Shown here piece after piece: positions 9,221-17,276 of a stretch of DNA of 64,000 bases. Where the stretch lies: the NCBI RefSeq assembly GCF_001886185.1, contig NZ_JXLA01000001.1, positions 124,001-188,000 on the forward strand, written 5' to 3'. The notes under the pieces are model-generated. The model had not been told where the DNA came from and did not search any database. It was given only the letters and a program-made list of their open reading frames with translations. Both the position numbers and the translations under genes were made by a program. Position 1 is the first letter of the stretch. The number at the start of each line of letters is the position of its first letter. Origin of the DNA: Enterococcus raffinosus. GTDB taxonomy: Bacteria > Bacillota > Bacilli > Lactobacillales > Enterococcaceae.

Positions 9221-9589
9221 TTACTTACAAGCCAAGCATTCTTCCTCCAGCTTTCCTTCGTTCCGTTGGTTATAGTCGGCCCCCCATTGATGCAGCACCT
9301 TAAGAACGGATTTCAGTGAATAGCCATAATCTGTGATTCGATAGCTGACCATCAACGGCTTTTCTTGAAGGACCTGACGCTTGATCAATTGGTCATTTTC
9401 TAAATCCTTTAATTGCAGAGAAAGCATTCTTCGGGTGATCCCCGGAATTTTCCGTTGCAGCTCACTATAGCGATGCTCGCCTTCAAAAATTAGATGATAC
9501 AATATGACGCTTTTCCATCTACCGGAGATTAATTGCAGCGTGGATTCAACGGGACAGCCCGTTTCACAATTATAAATTTTTCTTTCCAT
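9221..9589 (-). CDS. HxlR-family (DUF24) winged-helix regulator, HypR/YodB-like
   Basis: 122 residues, typical HxlR length. CPVESTLQLISGRWKSVILYHL opens the winged helix (shown here only as its family landmark; key parts GRWK and RYSEL), with ITRRMLS as recognition region. Cys8 and Cys12 sit before the HTH, and Cys118 and Cys121 lie at the C-terminus. A conserved N-terminal Cys is the redox switch in HypR, YodB and CatR of Bacillus. Divergent from a nitroreductase, the same arrangement as hypR-hypO. Disulfide-stress sensing is inferred from family and neighbour. Confidence 0.85.
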   Translation of the reverse strand: MERKIYNCETGCPVESTLQLISGRWKSVILYHLIFEGEHRYSELQRKIPGITRRMLSLQLKDLENDQLIKRQVLQEKPLMVSYRITDYGYSLKSVLKVLHQWGADYNQRNEGKLEEECLACK

Positions 9590-9812
9590 AATTAATATCC
9601 TCCTACTTATAAGAGAGACTGACGTCCAATTTTACTAGTCTCTTTTTATCACAGACGGATACTGGCGTCTATCATTTCATCTTTCCTTGTTATTGAGAAG
9701 GAGGTATAAAAAAATTCCCTAATTTACATATGTAGACGATAGGCTTATGCTAGATCTGCAAATCAATTACTAATTTTGATTTCCTAAAAAAACAGATAAG
9801 GGAGAATGACCA
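9590..9812. promoter_or_regulatory. Divergent promoter region of HxlR and nitroreductase genes
   Basis: A plus-strand promoter TTTACA (9723-9728), 17 bp, TATGCT (9746-9751) faces the nitroreductase. Dyads AGAGACT...AGTCTCT (9615-9644) and AGACG-N8-CGTCT (9653-9670) lie between the genes and are candidate regulator sites. Confidence 0.5.
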
Positions 9813-10469
9813 ATGGATAAAAGAAATGAAATTTTGAATGCGCACAAACGCCGCTTTGCAACAAAAGCCTTCGATCCAACGAAGAAAATCGCTGATGAGG
9901 ATTGGGCAACGATTCTTGAAGCAGGCCGCCTATCACCAAGCTCTTTTGGGTACGAGCCTTGGAAGTTTTTGTTAGTGGAAAATCAGCAGGTTAAAGAGGA
10001 TTTGCAGGACATCGCTTGGGGAGCACGCAATAGCTTGAATGGCGCGAGTCACTTCTTGATCGTGTTGGCTAGAAAGAATTTGACAGGCGATAGTGCCCAT
10101 GTAAAGCACATGGTGGAAGACGTTTTCGGTGTGCCTTATTCCGAATCTTCTCCTCAGACAATTTTCTTTGACAACTTCCAGAAAAAAGATTTTAATTTAA
10201 GCACGGAACGTGAGCTGTTTGATTGGGCATCGAAGCAGACGTATATCGCTTTAGCGAATATGATGACGACTGCTGCCTATCTGGATATTGATAGCTGTCC
10301 GATTGAAGGGTTCAATAAAGATGCCGTTGAACACTATTTGTCTGAAAAGGGCTATGTTGATCTAGCGGAATTTGGTGTTTCTTATATGGTTGGTTTTGGC
10401 TATAAAGACCAAGTGCAGCCAGAGAAAAAACGTCAAAGCTTATCAGATATCTATCAAGTGATTCAATAG
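9813..10469 (+). CDS. NAD(P)H-dependent nitroreductase-family flavoprotein
   Basis: 218 residues, family-typical. FMN-binding motifs of the NfsB/YfkO group are visible: HKRRFATKAFDP at 11-22, SPSSFGYEPWKFLLV (about 44-58), NSLNGASHF, and CPIEGFNKDAVEHYL. It reduces nitro compounds or quinones by two electrons in the cytoplasm. GGGAGA ribosome site. Downstream dehydrogenase starts 26 bp later, so they form an operon. Likely controlled by the divergent HxlR regulator, as HypO is by HypR. Confidence 0.88.
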   Translation: MDKRNEILNAHKRRFATKAFDPTKKIADEDWATILEAGRLSPSSFGYEPWKFLLVENQQVKEDLQDIAWGARNSLNGASHFLIVLARKNLTGDSAHVKHMVEDVFGVPYSESSPQTIFFDNFQKKDFNLSTERELFDWASKQTYIALANMMTTAAYLDIDSCPIEGFNKDAVEHYLSEKGYVDLAEFGVSYMVGFGYKDQVQPEKKRQSLSDIYQVIQ

Positions 10470-10495
10470 TGTCGAATCTTAGGAGGTCAATGAGT

Positions 10496-11527
10496 ATGTC
10501 TGAAGAAAAAAAGATCCATGCAATTGGTTTTTTTGAAGGATTGCCAATCGACGATCCCAATAGTTTTATCGATACGCTGGAAGAAATGCCCAAAGCAGTT
10601 GGAAGAGATCTGCTGATTAAGGTGGAAGCTGTATCTGTTAATCCAGTAGACACGAAATTACGTCAAACGGCCCGTAAGAGCAATGCCCTTAGAGTCTTAG
10701 GCTTTGATGCAGTCGGCGAGGTTGCAGCGGTAGGAAATGAGGTCGAAAACTTCAAAGTCGGAGACCAAGTCTTTTATGCAGGAACTACGTCGCGCCGCGG
10801 AAGCAATCAAGAATATCAAATAGTCGACGAACGAATTGTTGCCCTTGCGCCTGAAAAGCTTTCTACAGAAGAAGCGGCCGCACTGCCACTAACGTCGTTG
10901 ACTGCCTATGAATTGCTATTCGACAAATTCAATATTGTACCAGAAAAGGATTCCGCCAAAGGAAAGTCCATCTTAGTCATAAACGGTGCTGGCGGCGTAG
11001 GCTCTGTTCTCAATCAATTAGCGAAATGGGCTGGCTTAGAGGTGTTCGCCACCTCCAATCCGAAAAACTTTGACTGGTTGGCGAAGGTCGGTGTCGATCA
11101 TCCGTTAGACTATCATCAAGATCTTAAAGCACAGCTTAGAGAAATCGGGACAGAAACCTTTGATTACATTGCTGTTTTATTCGATATTACAAAATATCTC
11201 GACACGATCAAAACAATGATCAATCCATTTGGTCATGTAGGAACGATCGTAGGGATTAAGGAACCCTTAGAGCTTGCGGAATGGAAGAACAAATCCGTTT
11301 CGTTTGATTGGGAGTATATGTTCGCCAAGACGGACTATGGCTATGACCTTGAATCCCAAGGACAAGCTTTGAAGACGATCGCAAAATTAGCCGATGACGG
11401 AATATTGATTCCCACCGTCAGCAAAATCTATGACACAGGAATCAATGCCGATAACTTAAAACGTGCCACGAAGGATGTCGAATCAGGACATATGCTAGGG
11501 AAAGTGGTTATCAGCGGAGGCTTTTAA
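10496..11527 (+). CDS. Zinc-type alcohol dehydrogenase / quinone oxidoreductase family (MDR)
   Basis: 343 residues. Start taken as ATG 10496, 8 bases after GGAGGT; an in-frame GTG at 10469 precedes that ribosome site. N-terminal GroES-like domain with VSVNPVDTKLR and GFDAVGEVAAVG; Rossmann motif INGAGGVGSV at about 160. The catalytic zinc ligands of true alcohol dehydrogenases are not apparent, so an NADPH:quinone or enone reductase is more likely. Co-transcribed with the nitroreductase; both fit electrophile detoxification. Confidence 0.85.
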   Translation: MSEEKKIHAIGFFEGLPIDDPNSFIDTLEEMPKAVGRDLLIKVEAVSVNPVDTKLRQTARKSNALRVLGFDAVGEVAAVGNEVENFKVGDQVFYAGTTSRRGSNQEYQIVDERIVALAPEKLSTEEAAALPLTSLTAYELLFDKFNIVPEKDSAKGKSILVINGAGGVGSVLNQLAKWAGLEVFATSNPKNFDWLAKVGVDHPLDYHQDLKAQLREIGTETFDYIAVLFDITKYLDTIKTMINPFGHVGTIVGIKEPLELAEWKNKSVSFDWEYMFAKTDYGYDLESQGQALKTIAKLADDGILIPTVSKIYDTGINADNLKRATKDVESGHMLGKVVISGGF

Positions 11528-11537
11528 AAAGGAAGAG

Positions 11538-11575
11538 TGGAGTTGTGGCAGAAGTCTTGTCGCAACTCCATTTTC
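11538..11575 (+). terminator. Intrinsic terminator after the dehydrogenase
   Basis: TGGAGTTG...CAACTCCA stem followed by TTTTC. Confidence 0.75.
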
Positions 11576-11699
11576 ATATTACGTGAGATTATTCTTTATT
11601 TTTTAGCTGGTAAGTCGCATAGTTGTTACCCCTATAATTATCGTAATTACTGTGATTACATGGTATAATAAACGAGAGAAAAGCAGGCAGGTGATTACT

Positions 11700-11933
11700 A
11701 TGGATACAGTAAAAACACGCAAACAAGGAAATGCTGTGATGGTAACCTTAGCAAGTAAATTTGAGGTACCAGCAGGGAAGACCTACTATATTTTTCAAGA
11801 AGCTGACGGTACTATTTTATTGATCCCTAAAGTGGAGGATTATTTTGCACAAGCGAAAGCCAATGAATTTATTGATCCCGAAGATGAATTAGCTAGTAAC
11901 TTTAAAGTGGAAAGCAGGCAACTCGATGAATAG
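11700..11933 (+). CDS. mazE: MazE/PemI-type antitoxin
   Basis: 77 residues from the ATG at 11700, after a CAGGTG ribosome site. An AbrB/SpoVT-like swapped-hairpin DNA-binding part (residues 1-45: VKTRKQGNAVMVTLASKF, VPAG) is followed by an acidic C-terminal tail (FIDPEDELAS) that would bind the toxin. The stop overlaps the mazF start by 8 bp. A TATAAT at 11663-11668 and palindromic GTAATTAC upstream suggest autoregulation. Confidence 0.85.
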   Translation: MDTVKTRKQGNAVMVTLASKFEVPAGKTYYIFQEADGTILLIPKVEDYFAQAKANEFIDPEDELASNFKVESRQLDE

Positions 11934-12276
11934 TATCAAGCAAGGAACGATCATTTATATTGATTTTGATCCATCGAAGGGCAGCGAGATAAAGAAGCGA
12001 AGACCGGCTGTAGTAATCAGCAGAGATGAATACAGTCTATCGTCAAACTTAATTATCGTATGTCCGATTACTAGCACGGATAAAAAACGCCCTTACTTTG
12101 TTGAAATCGACAATGATGCTTTGAAAAAAGGGAGTATGGTCAATGCAAAACAAGTGTATACGCTTGTTTTTACTGAACGTGGAGGCAGGAATATTGAGAT
12201 ACTAGGTGAAGTATCCACAAGAGAATTTATCAATATTGCCCAACACGTGCAGATGAATTTTAATTTTCCAGTCTAA
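11926..12276 (+). CDS. mazF: MazF/PemK-family endoribonuclease toxin
   Basis: 116 residues. IKQGTIIYIDFDPSKGSEI then RRPAVVISRDEY and VCPITS are the classic MazF motifs; the Arg in the RRP loop and Thr in PITST form the active site. It cleaves mRNA at short sequences when MazE is lost. Overlaps mazE by 8 bp, giving translational coupling. Confidence 0.92.
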   Translation: MNSIKQGTIIYIDFDPSKGSEIKKRRPAVVISRDEYSLSSNLIIVCPITSTDKKRPYFVEIDNDALKKGSMVNAKQVYTLVFTERGGRNIEILGEVSTREFINIAQHVQMNFNFPV

Positions 12277-12353
12277 TGCTTAGTTACGAATCATTAAAAA
12301 AGTTGTCAGCCACTCACTTAGAGTTAAAAAATCACTGAACATATTCCCACTTT

Positions 12354-12381
12354 AAAAGAGCCTTGAATGCTCTTTTTTTTT
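12354..12381 (+). terminator. Terminator after mazEF
   Basis: AAAAGAGC / GCTCTTTT stem, 7-base loop, then T8. Confidence 0.8.
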
Positions 12382-12397
12382 GCGTATTTATATCAAA

Positions 12398-12425
12398 AAA
12401 CGCAGCCTAAAGGTAGGCTGCGTTT
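12398..12425 (-). terminator. Terminator of the aldo/keto reductase gene
   Basis: AAACGCAGCCTA / TAGGCTGCGTTT, perfect 12-bp stem with a 4-base loop. On the minus strand it is followed by TTT. Confidence 0.8.
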
Positions 12426-12439
12426 GAAGGATCAAAAGT

Positions 12440-13282
12440 TTATTTTCTACTTAATGTCCCCTTTAAAAACTCTTCATCATTGGGGTCGCCTGAACCTCGT
12501 TGGTTTTTATCCAAAGAAGCGATGAGAGTCATTTCTTCATCTGTTAAGGTGAAATCAAAGACATCGATATTTTGTGCGATCCGTTCTGCATGGACTGATT
12601 TTGGAATCACGATGATTTCTCGTTGCAAGTGCCAGCGTAGGATCACTTGCGCGACTGACTTGTTGTGGGCTTCAGCGATTTTCACTAATGCAGGATCGTC
12701 CAGAACATTGCTCTTGCCTTGTCCAAGAGGGCCCCAAGCTTCATGTGCGATATCCAAGCTCTTCAAGTAATCATTCATTTCTTTTTGCTGGAAATAAGGA
12801 TGTGTTTCAATTTGGTCAACGGTTGGCTTAACTTTAGCACTTGCCAATAATTTTTCCATATGAGGTTTTTCAAAGTTTGATACCCCGATGGATTTGATTA
12901 AGCCGTCGTTGTACAAGCTTTCCATTGCCCGCCATTTTTCAGTATAGCCTTCACTTGGCCAGTGAATCAAATATAGATCCAAATACTCTGTTTGAAGCTT
13001 TTTCAAGGACTCGTGGAAGGCGGCGATCGTTTCATCATAGGTCGTATTGCTGTTCCATACTTTTGACGTAATAAATAGGTCTTCACGTTTTACATCACTT
13101 TCAGCCAATGCTTCACCAAGCCATGCTTCGTTGTGGTAAATAGTTGCCGTGTCAAAGTGACGGTAGCCGTCCTTCAAGGCCACAACTACTGAACGCTTCA
13201 AGTCATCGGCATTTTGAACCTTGAAAACACCTAGACCTAGCTGAGGAATCAGCTGACCGTTGTTTAGTTTCAATTGTTCCAT
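12440..13282 (-). CDS. Aldo/keto reductase (AKR5-like)
   Basis: 280 residues, a full TIM barrel. The catalytic tetrad is complete: Asp44 and Tyr49 (FDTATIYHNE), Lys74 (ITSKVW), His107 (LIHWP). IPKSVHAERIAQN near 225 is the NADPH-phosphate loop. It reduces small aldehydes or ketones such as methylglyoxal or 2,5-diketogluconate; the physiological substrate is unknown. AGGAGG precedes the ATG. Single gene with its own terminator. Confidence 0.92.
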   Translation of the reverse strand: MEQLKLNNGQLIPQLGLGVFKVQNADDLKRSVVVALKDGYRHFDTATIYHNEAWLGEALAESDVKREDLFITSKVWNSNTTYDETIAAFHESLKKLQTEYLDLYLIHWPSEGYTEKWRAMESLYNDGLIKSIGVSNFEKPHMEKLLASAKVKPTVDQIETHPYFQQKEMNDYLKSLDIAHEAWGPLGQGKSNVLDDPALVKIAEAHNKSVAQVILRWHLQREIIVIPKSVHAERIAQNIDVFDFTLTDEEMTLIASLDKNQRGSGDPNDEEFLKGTLSRK

Positions 13283-13521
13283 TAAGAAAACCTCCTAAAT
13301 AGTCTATATCTAAGTATAACGCTGTCAGAACAATACTGTAACTATTATGCTTTATTGTCTAGAAGTAATTATGTCTGATACAAGCTTTTTTGCATTAATT
13401 CAAAAAGTGAATTTTTTAATTTTTTTTAGAAATATTTATTTTTTACTATAGGTAGAATTGAAAAAGTGACGAAAGTTATAATAAATGTGTTCAGATTCTC
13501 AAAAAAGAGTGGGGTAGTGCG
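13283..13521. other. Intergenic, AT-rich upstream region of the large surface protein
   Basis: A TATAAT at 13477-13482 is the likely -10 for the gene at 13522; no good -35 at the right spacing was found. No gene seen. Confidence 0.4.
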
Positions 13522-16212
13522 ATGAAAAAAACTAGTAAAAATCGTATACGTGACCATGTAGAGGAAAAGTATCGCGCGAAGATGTACAGGGTGTGGAAAC
13601 AGACATTTGCCAAAGGCCTGCCGTTACTTGTTTTATTGCTAGGCTGCACATTGTTTTTTTGTCCGGATAATGCACGAGGAACTGTCTGGCAAGCCAACTC
13701 GATTGAAACCATTAGGACCAAATTAAAAGCAGGACAGAATTCGTATACCTTTGAGGAAGGAGATACCTTTTATAATATCGGTCTCGCAGTGAATGTAAAA
13801 TGGCAAACGTTGATGGCGTTGAACGGCTTTGAAGAAGGTAGTCAGTATACGGTCCCTGTTGGAACGACGATCACCTTTGATGGCTCTAAGATTACGGTGA
13901 CAGATCAAAATGGAAGCGTTATCTCAGAAAAGGAACTCGGTGAAGAAGATAAGCTCGATCCGTCTAAGCCTTTTGCAAATCAACCATCAGATACAGATAA
14001 GCAAGCCGCTCAAGTAAGTGGGACCGAAAATAAAACGACCACAGCTAAAAGAGCTGTACAAACGACGGGGGTTAACGAGCAAGCAAAGCAAACAGAAGCA
14101 CCGATCGATAAAAAACAAGCCGAAAAAGAAAAGCAAGCGGCAGAAGCAGCGAAGGAACAAGCTGAAAAAGAACGGCAGGAAGCGGAGCGATTAAAACAAG
14201 CAGCAGAACAGAAATTAACAGAGGCGTTAAACAAAGAAAATAGTCTATCCTATGCAGAATTGCAGACAAAACAAGCCGCGGCAACGGCCAAAGTGACCGA
14301 AGCACAGGCGAAATATGATGGACTTACAGCTCAACTCACGGGTGTAGAACAAAAGGTCCTTGCGGCAACGACCGCTCAACAAGCCGCTCAGGTCGCTTTA
14401 ACAACCGCTCAAGGAACCATCAGTCAAGCAACGACAAATTATGGGAACGCACAGCAACGAGTGATAGAGGTTAGCGGACAAATCTCTGTTTTACAGAGCC
14501 AAGCTGGAGAAGATGCGAATATTCAGGCGCAACTCGCGCAATTGCAGCAGCAGCTTTCAACGGCACAAGGAGAGTTAGACACCTATGGTTCGCAGTTAGC
14601 GGCGGCGCAGCAGGCAGTGGCTGAAGCACAGGCAGCCTATGATGCAGCCGCAACCGCTCTAAATGCAGCAATTGCTGAAAAGGCAGCGATCGAAGCGGCT
14701 ATTGGACAAGCGCAAACGACATTAGTGGCAGCCCAACAAGAATTAGCCAATTTGCCTAGTCTATCAACGGCGGCAACCAGTGACGAGGCAAAGAAAATCC
14801 AAGCAGAATTGGCACAATATTCGAAGCGTATTTCCACCCTAGATAAAAAAATTATTGAGCTGGCCAGTAAGATACAGACGCTCAACGAACGCATTGTAGA
14901 ATTGGATCAGCTTATCGAAGGTATCACTACAGTGGCAAACAAAGTCGAAGCAGATGGAAAAGAAGCAAATAATTCTGCGTCAGAGGCCAATCAGAATGCA
15001 GACAAAGCAAACGACACGGCAGACGAAGTTGAAAACAATTTACCTCATATTCCAACTAACGAGGACAAATTTGTAACAGTCATGATCGATGAAGCAGGAA
15101 ACGTACTTACAGATACGGAAGGCTATGTGAAAGTTTTTGAATCTGAACCCGTAAAAACAGTGGAGACTCTTGCCAATGGCGATACAATCACGACCTACAC
15201 AACCACAGTGACCTATCACAAAATAGTCAATACCGATGAAGAAGTAACCATCAATATCGATGAAGCGGGGAATGTTCTGACCAGCTTAGAGGGCTACTTC
15301 AAAATCCACGAATCTGAACCAGTAAAAACAATTGAAATACTTGTCAATGGGGATACGATTACGACCTATACGACGACCGTAACGTACCACAAAATTCAGA
15401 ACGAGAATAAATTTGTAATAAAAAATGTGGATGAAGCGGGGATAGAATTAACCGATCTGACAGGTTACGAAAAAGTAAGCGAATCTGAACCAGTGAAAAG
15501 CGTAGAAGAGTTAGCGAATGGAGATACGATCACCACTTATACAACGACCGTAACTTATAAGAAAGTCTCAACCAAGGACCCGATCATCGAAGCCATCAAA
15601 CCAGCAAATGATCCCGTGATCAAAGCAATTAGAGAACAAGTAGAGACAGATGATACCAGAGTCACGCTTGAACAGGCAGATCAATTAGTCAATGTTGCCT
15701 TCTCTAAAGAAGTAGCGAAGCATTTTGAGAAGCTGGTTCAGGAAGAGCAAGAAAAGTATGGCGAGACCAAAATCAACAATACAAAAGATGAGGCCGCGTA
15801 CCGTGAAATCGCGGAGCGCGCGGTAGAAGTCATGTATAAATTTAATCATACGCGTCCGACCAATCTGGCGAGCGAAGAAACCTATGTAGTCGATCGCGAA
15901 GTCGGATCAGAAAAAATGGGCTTCTGGAGCGAAAACATTTCCCAGACCTCCGTCAGAAAATCTGAGGTGAATGATGATTCGGTACTCATGGCGCAATTGA
16001 TTGCTCAACGAATGTTCAATCAATACATTGAAAGTGAGCGAGAAGCCGGAAGGGCCGGGGACTATGTCAACGGTGGACACTACATGAATATCATCCAATC
16101 AGGTCATTCAGACATGGTACTCGCTGTGTTTATTGTTGAGGATGAGGAGGATCCAGGCTACTATAGAATTTCGACGACTGTCAGCACAGGATTCGTTTCG
16201 ATTGTAAAATAG
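13522..16212 (+). CDS. Large exported protein: LysM, coiled coil, three adhesin-like repeats, CAP/SEC10-like C-terminus
   Basis: 896 residues. A long basic N-region (about 30 residues) is followed by a hydrophobic segment (33-50), so it is exported. A LysM-like peptidoglycan-binding module (YTFEEGDTFYNIG...TVPVGTTITF) sits at about 74-118. Residues about 190-500 are Ala/Gln/Glu-rich heptad coiled coil. Three repeats of about 57 residues, each with DEAG, ESEPVK, NGDTITTYTTTVTY, span about 513-690. The C-terminal 200 residues contain HTRPTNLASEE, ENISQTS and NGGHYMNI, resembling CAP/SEC10-PgrA surface-exclusion domains. No LPXTG. It is probably held on the wall by LysM. Confidence 0.75.
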   Translation: MKKTSKNRIRDHVEEKYRAKMYRVWKQTFAKGLPLLVLLLGCTLFFCPDNARGTVWQANSIETIRTKLKAGQNSYTFEEGDTFYNIGLAVNVKWQTLMALNGFEEGSQYTVPVGTTITFDGSKITVTDQNGSVISEKELGEEDKLDPSKPFANQPSDTDKQAAQVSGTENKTTTAKRAVQTTGVNEQAKQTEAPIDKKQAEKEKQAAEAAKEQAEKERQEAERLKQAAEQKLTEALNKENSLSYAELQTKQAAATAKVTEAQAKYDGLTAQLTGVEQKVLAATTAQQAAQVALTTAQGTISQATTNYGNAQQRVIEVSGQISVLQSQAGEDANIQAQLAQLQQQLSTAQGELDTYGSQLAAAQQAVAEAQAAYDAAATALNAAIAEKAAIEAAIGQAQTTLVAAQQELANLPSLSTAATSDEAKKIQAELAQYSKRISTLDKKIIELASKIQTLNERIVELDQLIEGITTVANKVEADGKEANNSASEANQNADKANDTADEVENNLPHIPTNEDKFVTVMIDEAGNVLTDTEGYVKVFESEPVKTVETLANGDTITTYTTTVTYHKIVNTDEEVTINIDEAGNVLTSLEGYFKIHESEPVKTIEILVNGDTITTYTTTVTYHKIQNENKFVIKNVDEAGIELTDLTGYEKVSESEPVKSVEELANGDTITTYTTTVTYKKVSTKDPIIEAIKPANDPVIKAIREQVETDDTRVTLEQADQLVNVAFSKEVAKHFEKLVQEEQEKYGETKINNTKDEAAYREIAERAVEVMYKFNHTRPTNLASEETYVVDREVGSEKMGFWSENISQTSVRKSEVNDDSVLMAQLIAQRMFNQYIESEREAGRAGDYVNGGHYMNIIQSGHSDMVLAVFIVEDEEDPGYYRISTTVSTGFVSIVK

Positions 16213-16257
16213 AAAAAGTGAAGTGCCCATAAATTCGTTAGGGCACTTCACTTTTTT
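16213..16257. terminator. Bidirectional terminator
   Basis: AAAAAGTGAAGTGCCC / GGGCACTTCACTTTTT, a perfect 16-bp stem between the surface-protein gene and the convergent XRE gene. Confidence 0.9.
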
Positions 16258-16459
16258 ATTCGAAAATAAATAGGTCTGTAACGGGGGTATCGACGACCTT
16301 CGCAATATCTAACGCAAGCTTTAGGGAAGGATTGTATTGTGCTTTTTCCAGCCGCATAATTGTCTCCCTGCGAACACCCACCAAGTCCGCCAGCTGCTCC
16401 TGCGTCAACCCTTTTAACGTCCGATATTTTTTTAAGTGTGATTCGAATTTTACATTCAT
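16256..16459 (-). CDS. Small XRE-family (Cro/C1) regulator
   Basis: 67 residues made almost wholly of an HTH_3 domain: LTQEQLADLVGVRRETIMRLE, key residues Gln21, Arg29 region. Proteins of this length usually repress the operon they belong to. Its ATG follows directly on the stop of the upstream DUF3796 gene (16460), so translation is coupled. Confidence 0.88.
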   Translation of the reverse strand: MNVKFESHLKKYRTLKGLTQEQLADLVGVRRETIMRLEKAQYNPSLKLALDIAKVVDTPVTDLFIFE

Positions 16460-17104
16460 TTAACCAGCCTCAGTTTCAAATCGGTATAAGAAATATTTAC
16501 TAAGAAATAAAACAATACCATAGATTAACGACATTGAGCTTAACATAAAAATCGCACACCATTCAAGATTCCAGGCTAACATTCCGCCGCCGATCAGCCA
16601 GATAGTCAAGAACAACAAAATGAAGCCGATTTTGTAAGCCTTCAGTTCCGCCCGCTTTTCATTTTCCTCGTAAAGCTCATCCTTCAAGGTGTCCGATAAT
16701 TTGCCCTCGAAATAGAAGCCAAAAAAGCCAAAGAAAACAAACGCGAAGCAAGGATAAATGATGCCAAACCGCCAATACGTCCAAAAACCAAGAAACCCTA
16801 GAAAACCAGCAAAGCCGCAAAGTCCCAGCATCGGGTGAATATTTCTTGTTCGATTCTTTTCCACGGTCTTATTGCGCCATACGACTTTGAAAAGGACAGC
16901 TACTAAATACAACACATAAAAAATGACTAGGAACAAAGCAATCCACATAGGTAAATCCTTCATACGAAAGACATATTCAGATACGTCCGTCGGTTCTACT
17001 AAACGACTTTCATTATATACGACTGAATGAAACACAGCCAATGCTAAAACAACCATACATCCAATTCCCAACAGGATTAAATTTTTAATCTTTTTCTTTG
17101 TCAT
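16460..17104 (-). CDS. DUF3796-family membrane protein
   Basis: 214 residues with about six hydrophobic segments. The motif HPMLGLCGFAGFLGFLGF followed by PCFAFVFFGFFGF and a GKLSDTLKDE tail matches the DUF3796 family, which is regularly paired with a small XRE regulator as here. Function unknown. First gene of the two-gene unit; dyad sites upstream suggest repression by its partner. Confidence 0.75.
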   Translation of the reverse strand: MTKKKIKNLILLGIGCMVVLALAVFHSVVYNESRLVEPTDVSEYVFRMKDLPMWIALFLVIFYVLYLVAVLFKVVWRNKTVEKNRTRNIHPMLGLCGFAGFLGFLGFWTYWRFGIIYPCFAFVFFGFFGFYFEGKLSDTLKDELYEENEKRAELKAYKIGFILLFLTIWLIGGGMLAWNLEWCAIFMLSSMSLIYGIVLFLSKYFLYRFETEAG

Positions 17105-17129
17105 CTAAAAGCTCCTCCTATGATACATA

Positions 17130-17205
17130 TTTATCACTTTGTGAGATAAATATATCACATAGAAAAAGAAAATCAATAGAAAAGTGATAAATAAATCACT
17201 TTTTT
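17130..17205. promoter_or_regulatory. Dyad operator region upstream of the DUF3796/XRE pair
   Basis: TTATCAC...GTGAGATAA (17131-17150) and AAAAGTGAT-N6-ATCACTTTT (17181-17204) share the half-site GTGAT/ATCAC. The repeated half-site is consistent with binding of the encoded XRE regulator. Confidence 0.5.
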
Positions 17206-17227
17206 ATCGAAACCAGTGCAAACGAAA

Positions 17228-17267
17228 ATAGAGGATAGAAGCAGCCAGCGCTGTTTCTATCCTCTAT
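17228..17267 (-). terminator. Terminator of the luciferase-like monooxygenase gene
   Basis: ATAGAGGATAGAA / TTCTATCCTCTAT, 13-bp stem; on the minus strand followed by TTTTC. Confidence 0.8.
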
Positions 17268-17276
17268 GTATGTTGA

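Noticed and set aside
9077-9319. Plus-strand ORF of 80 codons
   Set aside because: No ribosome site, runs antisense into the clear HxlR gene and has a hydrophobic random composition.
14010-14894. Several antisense ORFs rich in Leu, Ala, Ser and Cys
   Set aside because: They are the reverse reading of the Gln/Ala/Glu coiled-coil region of the surface protein, a common composition artefact.
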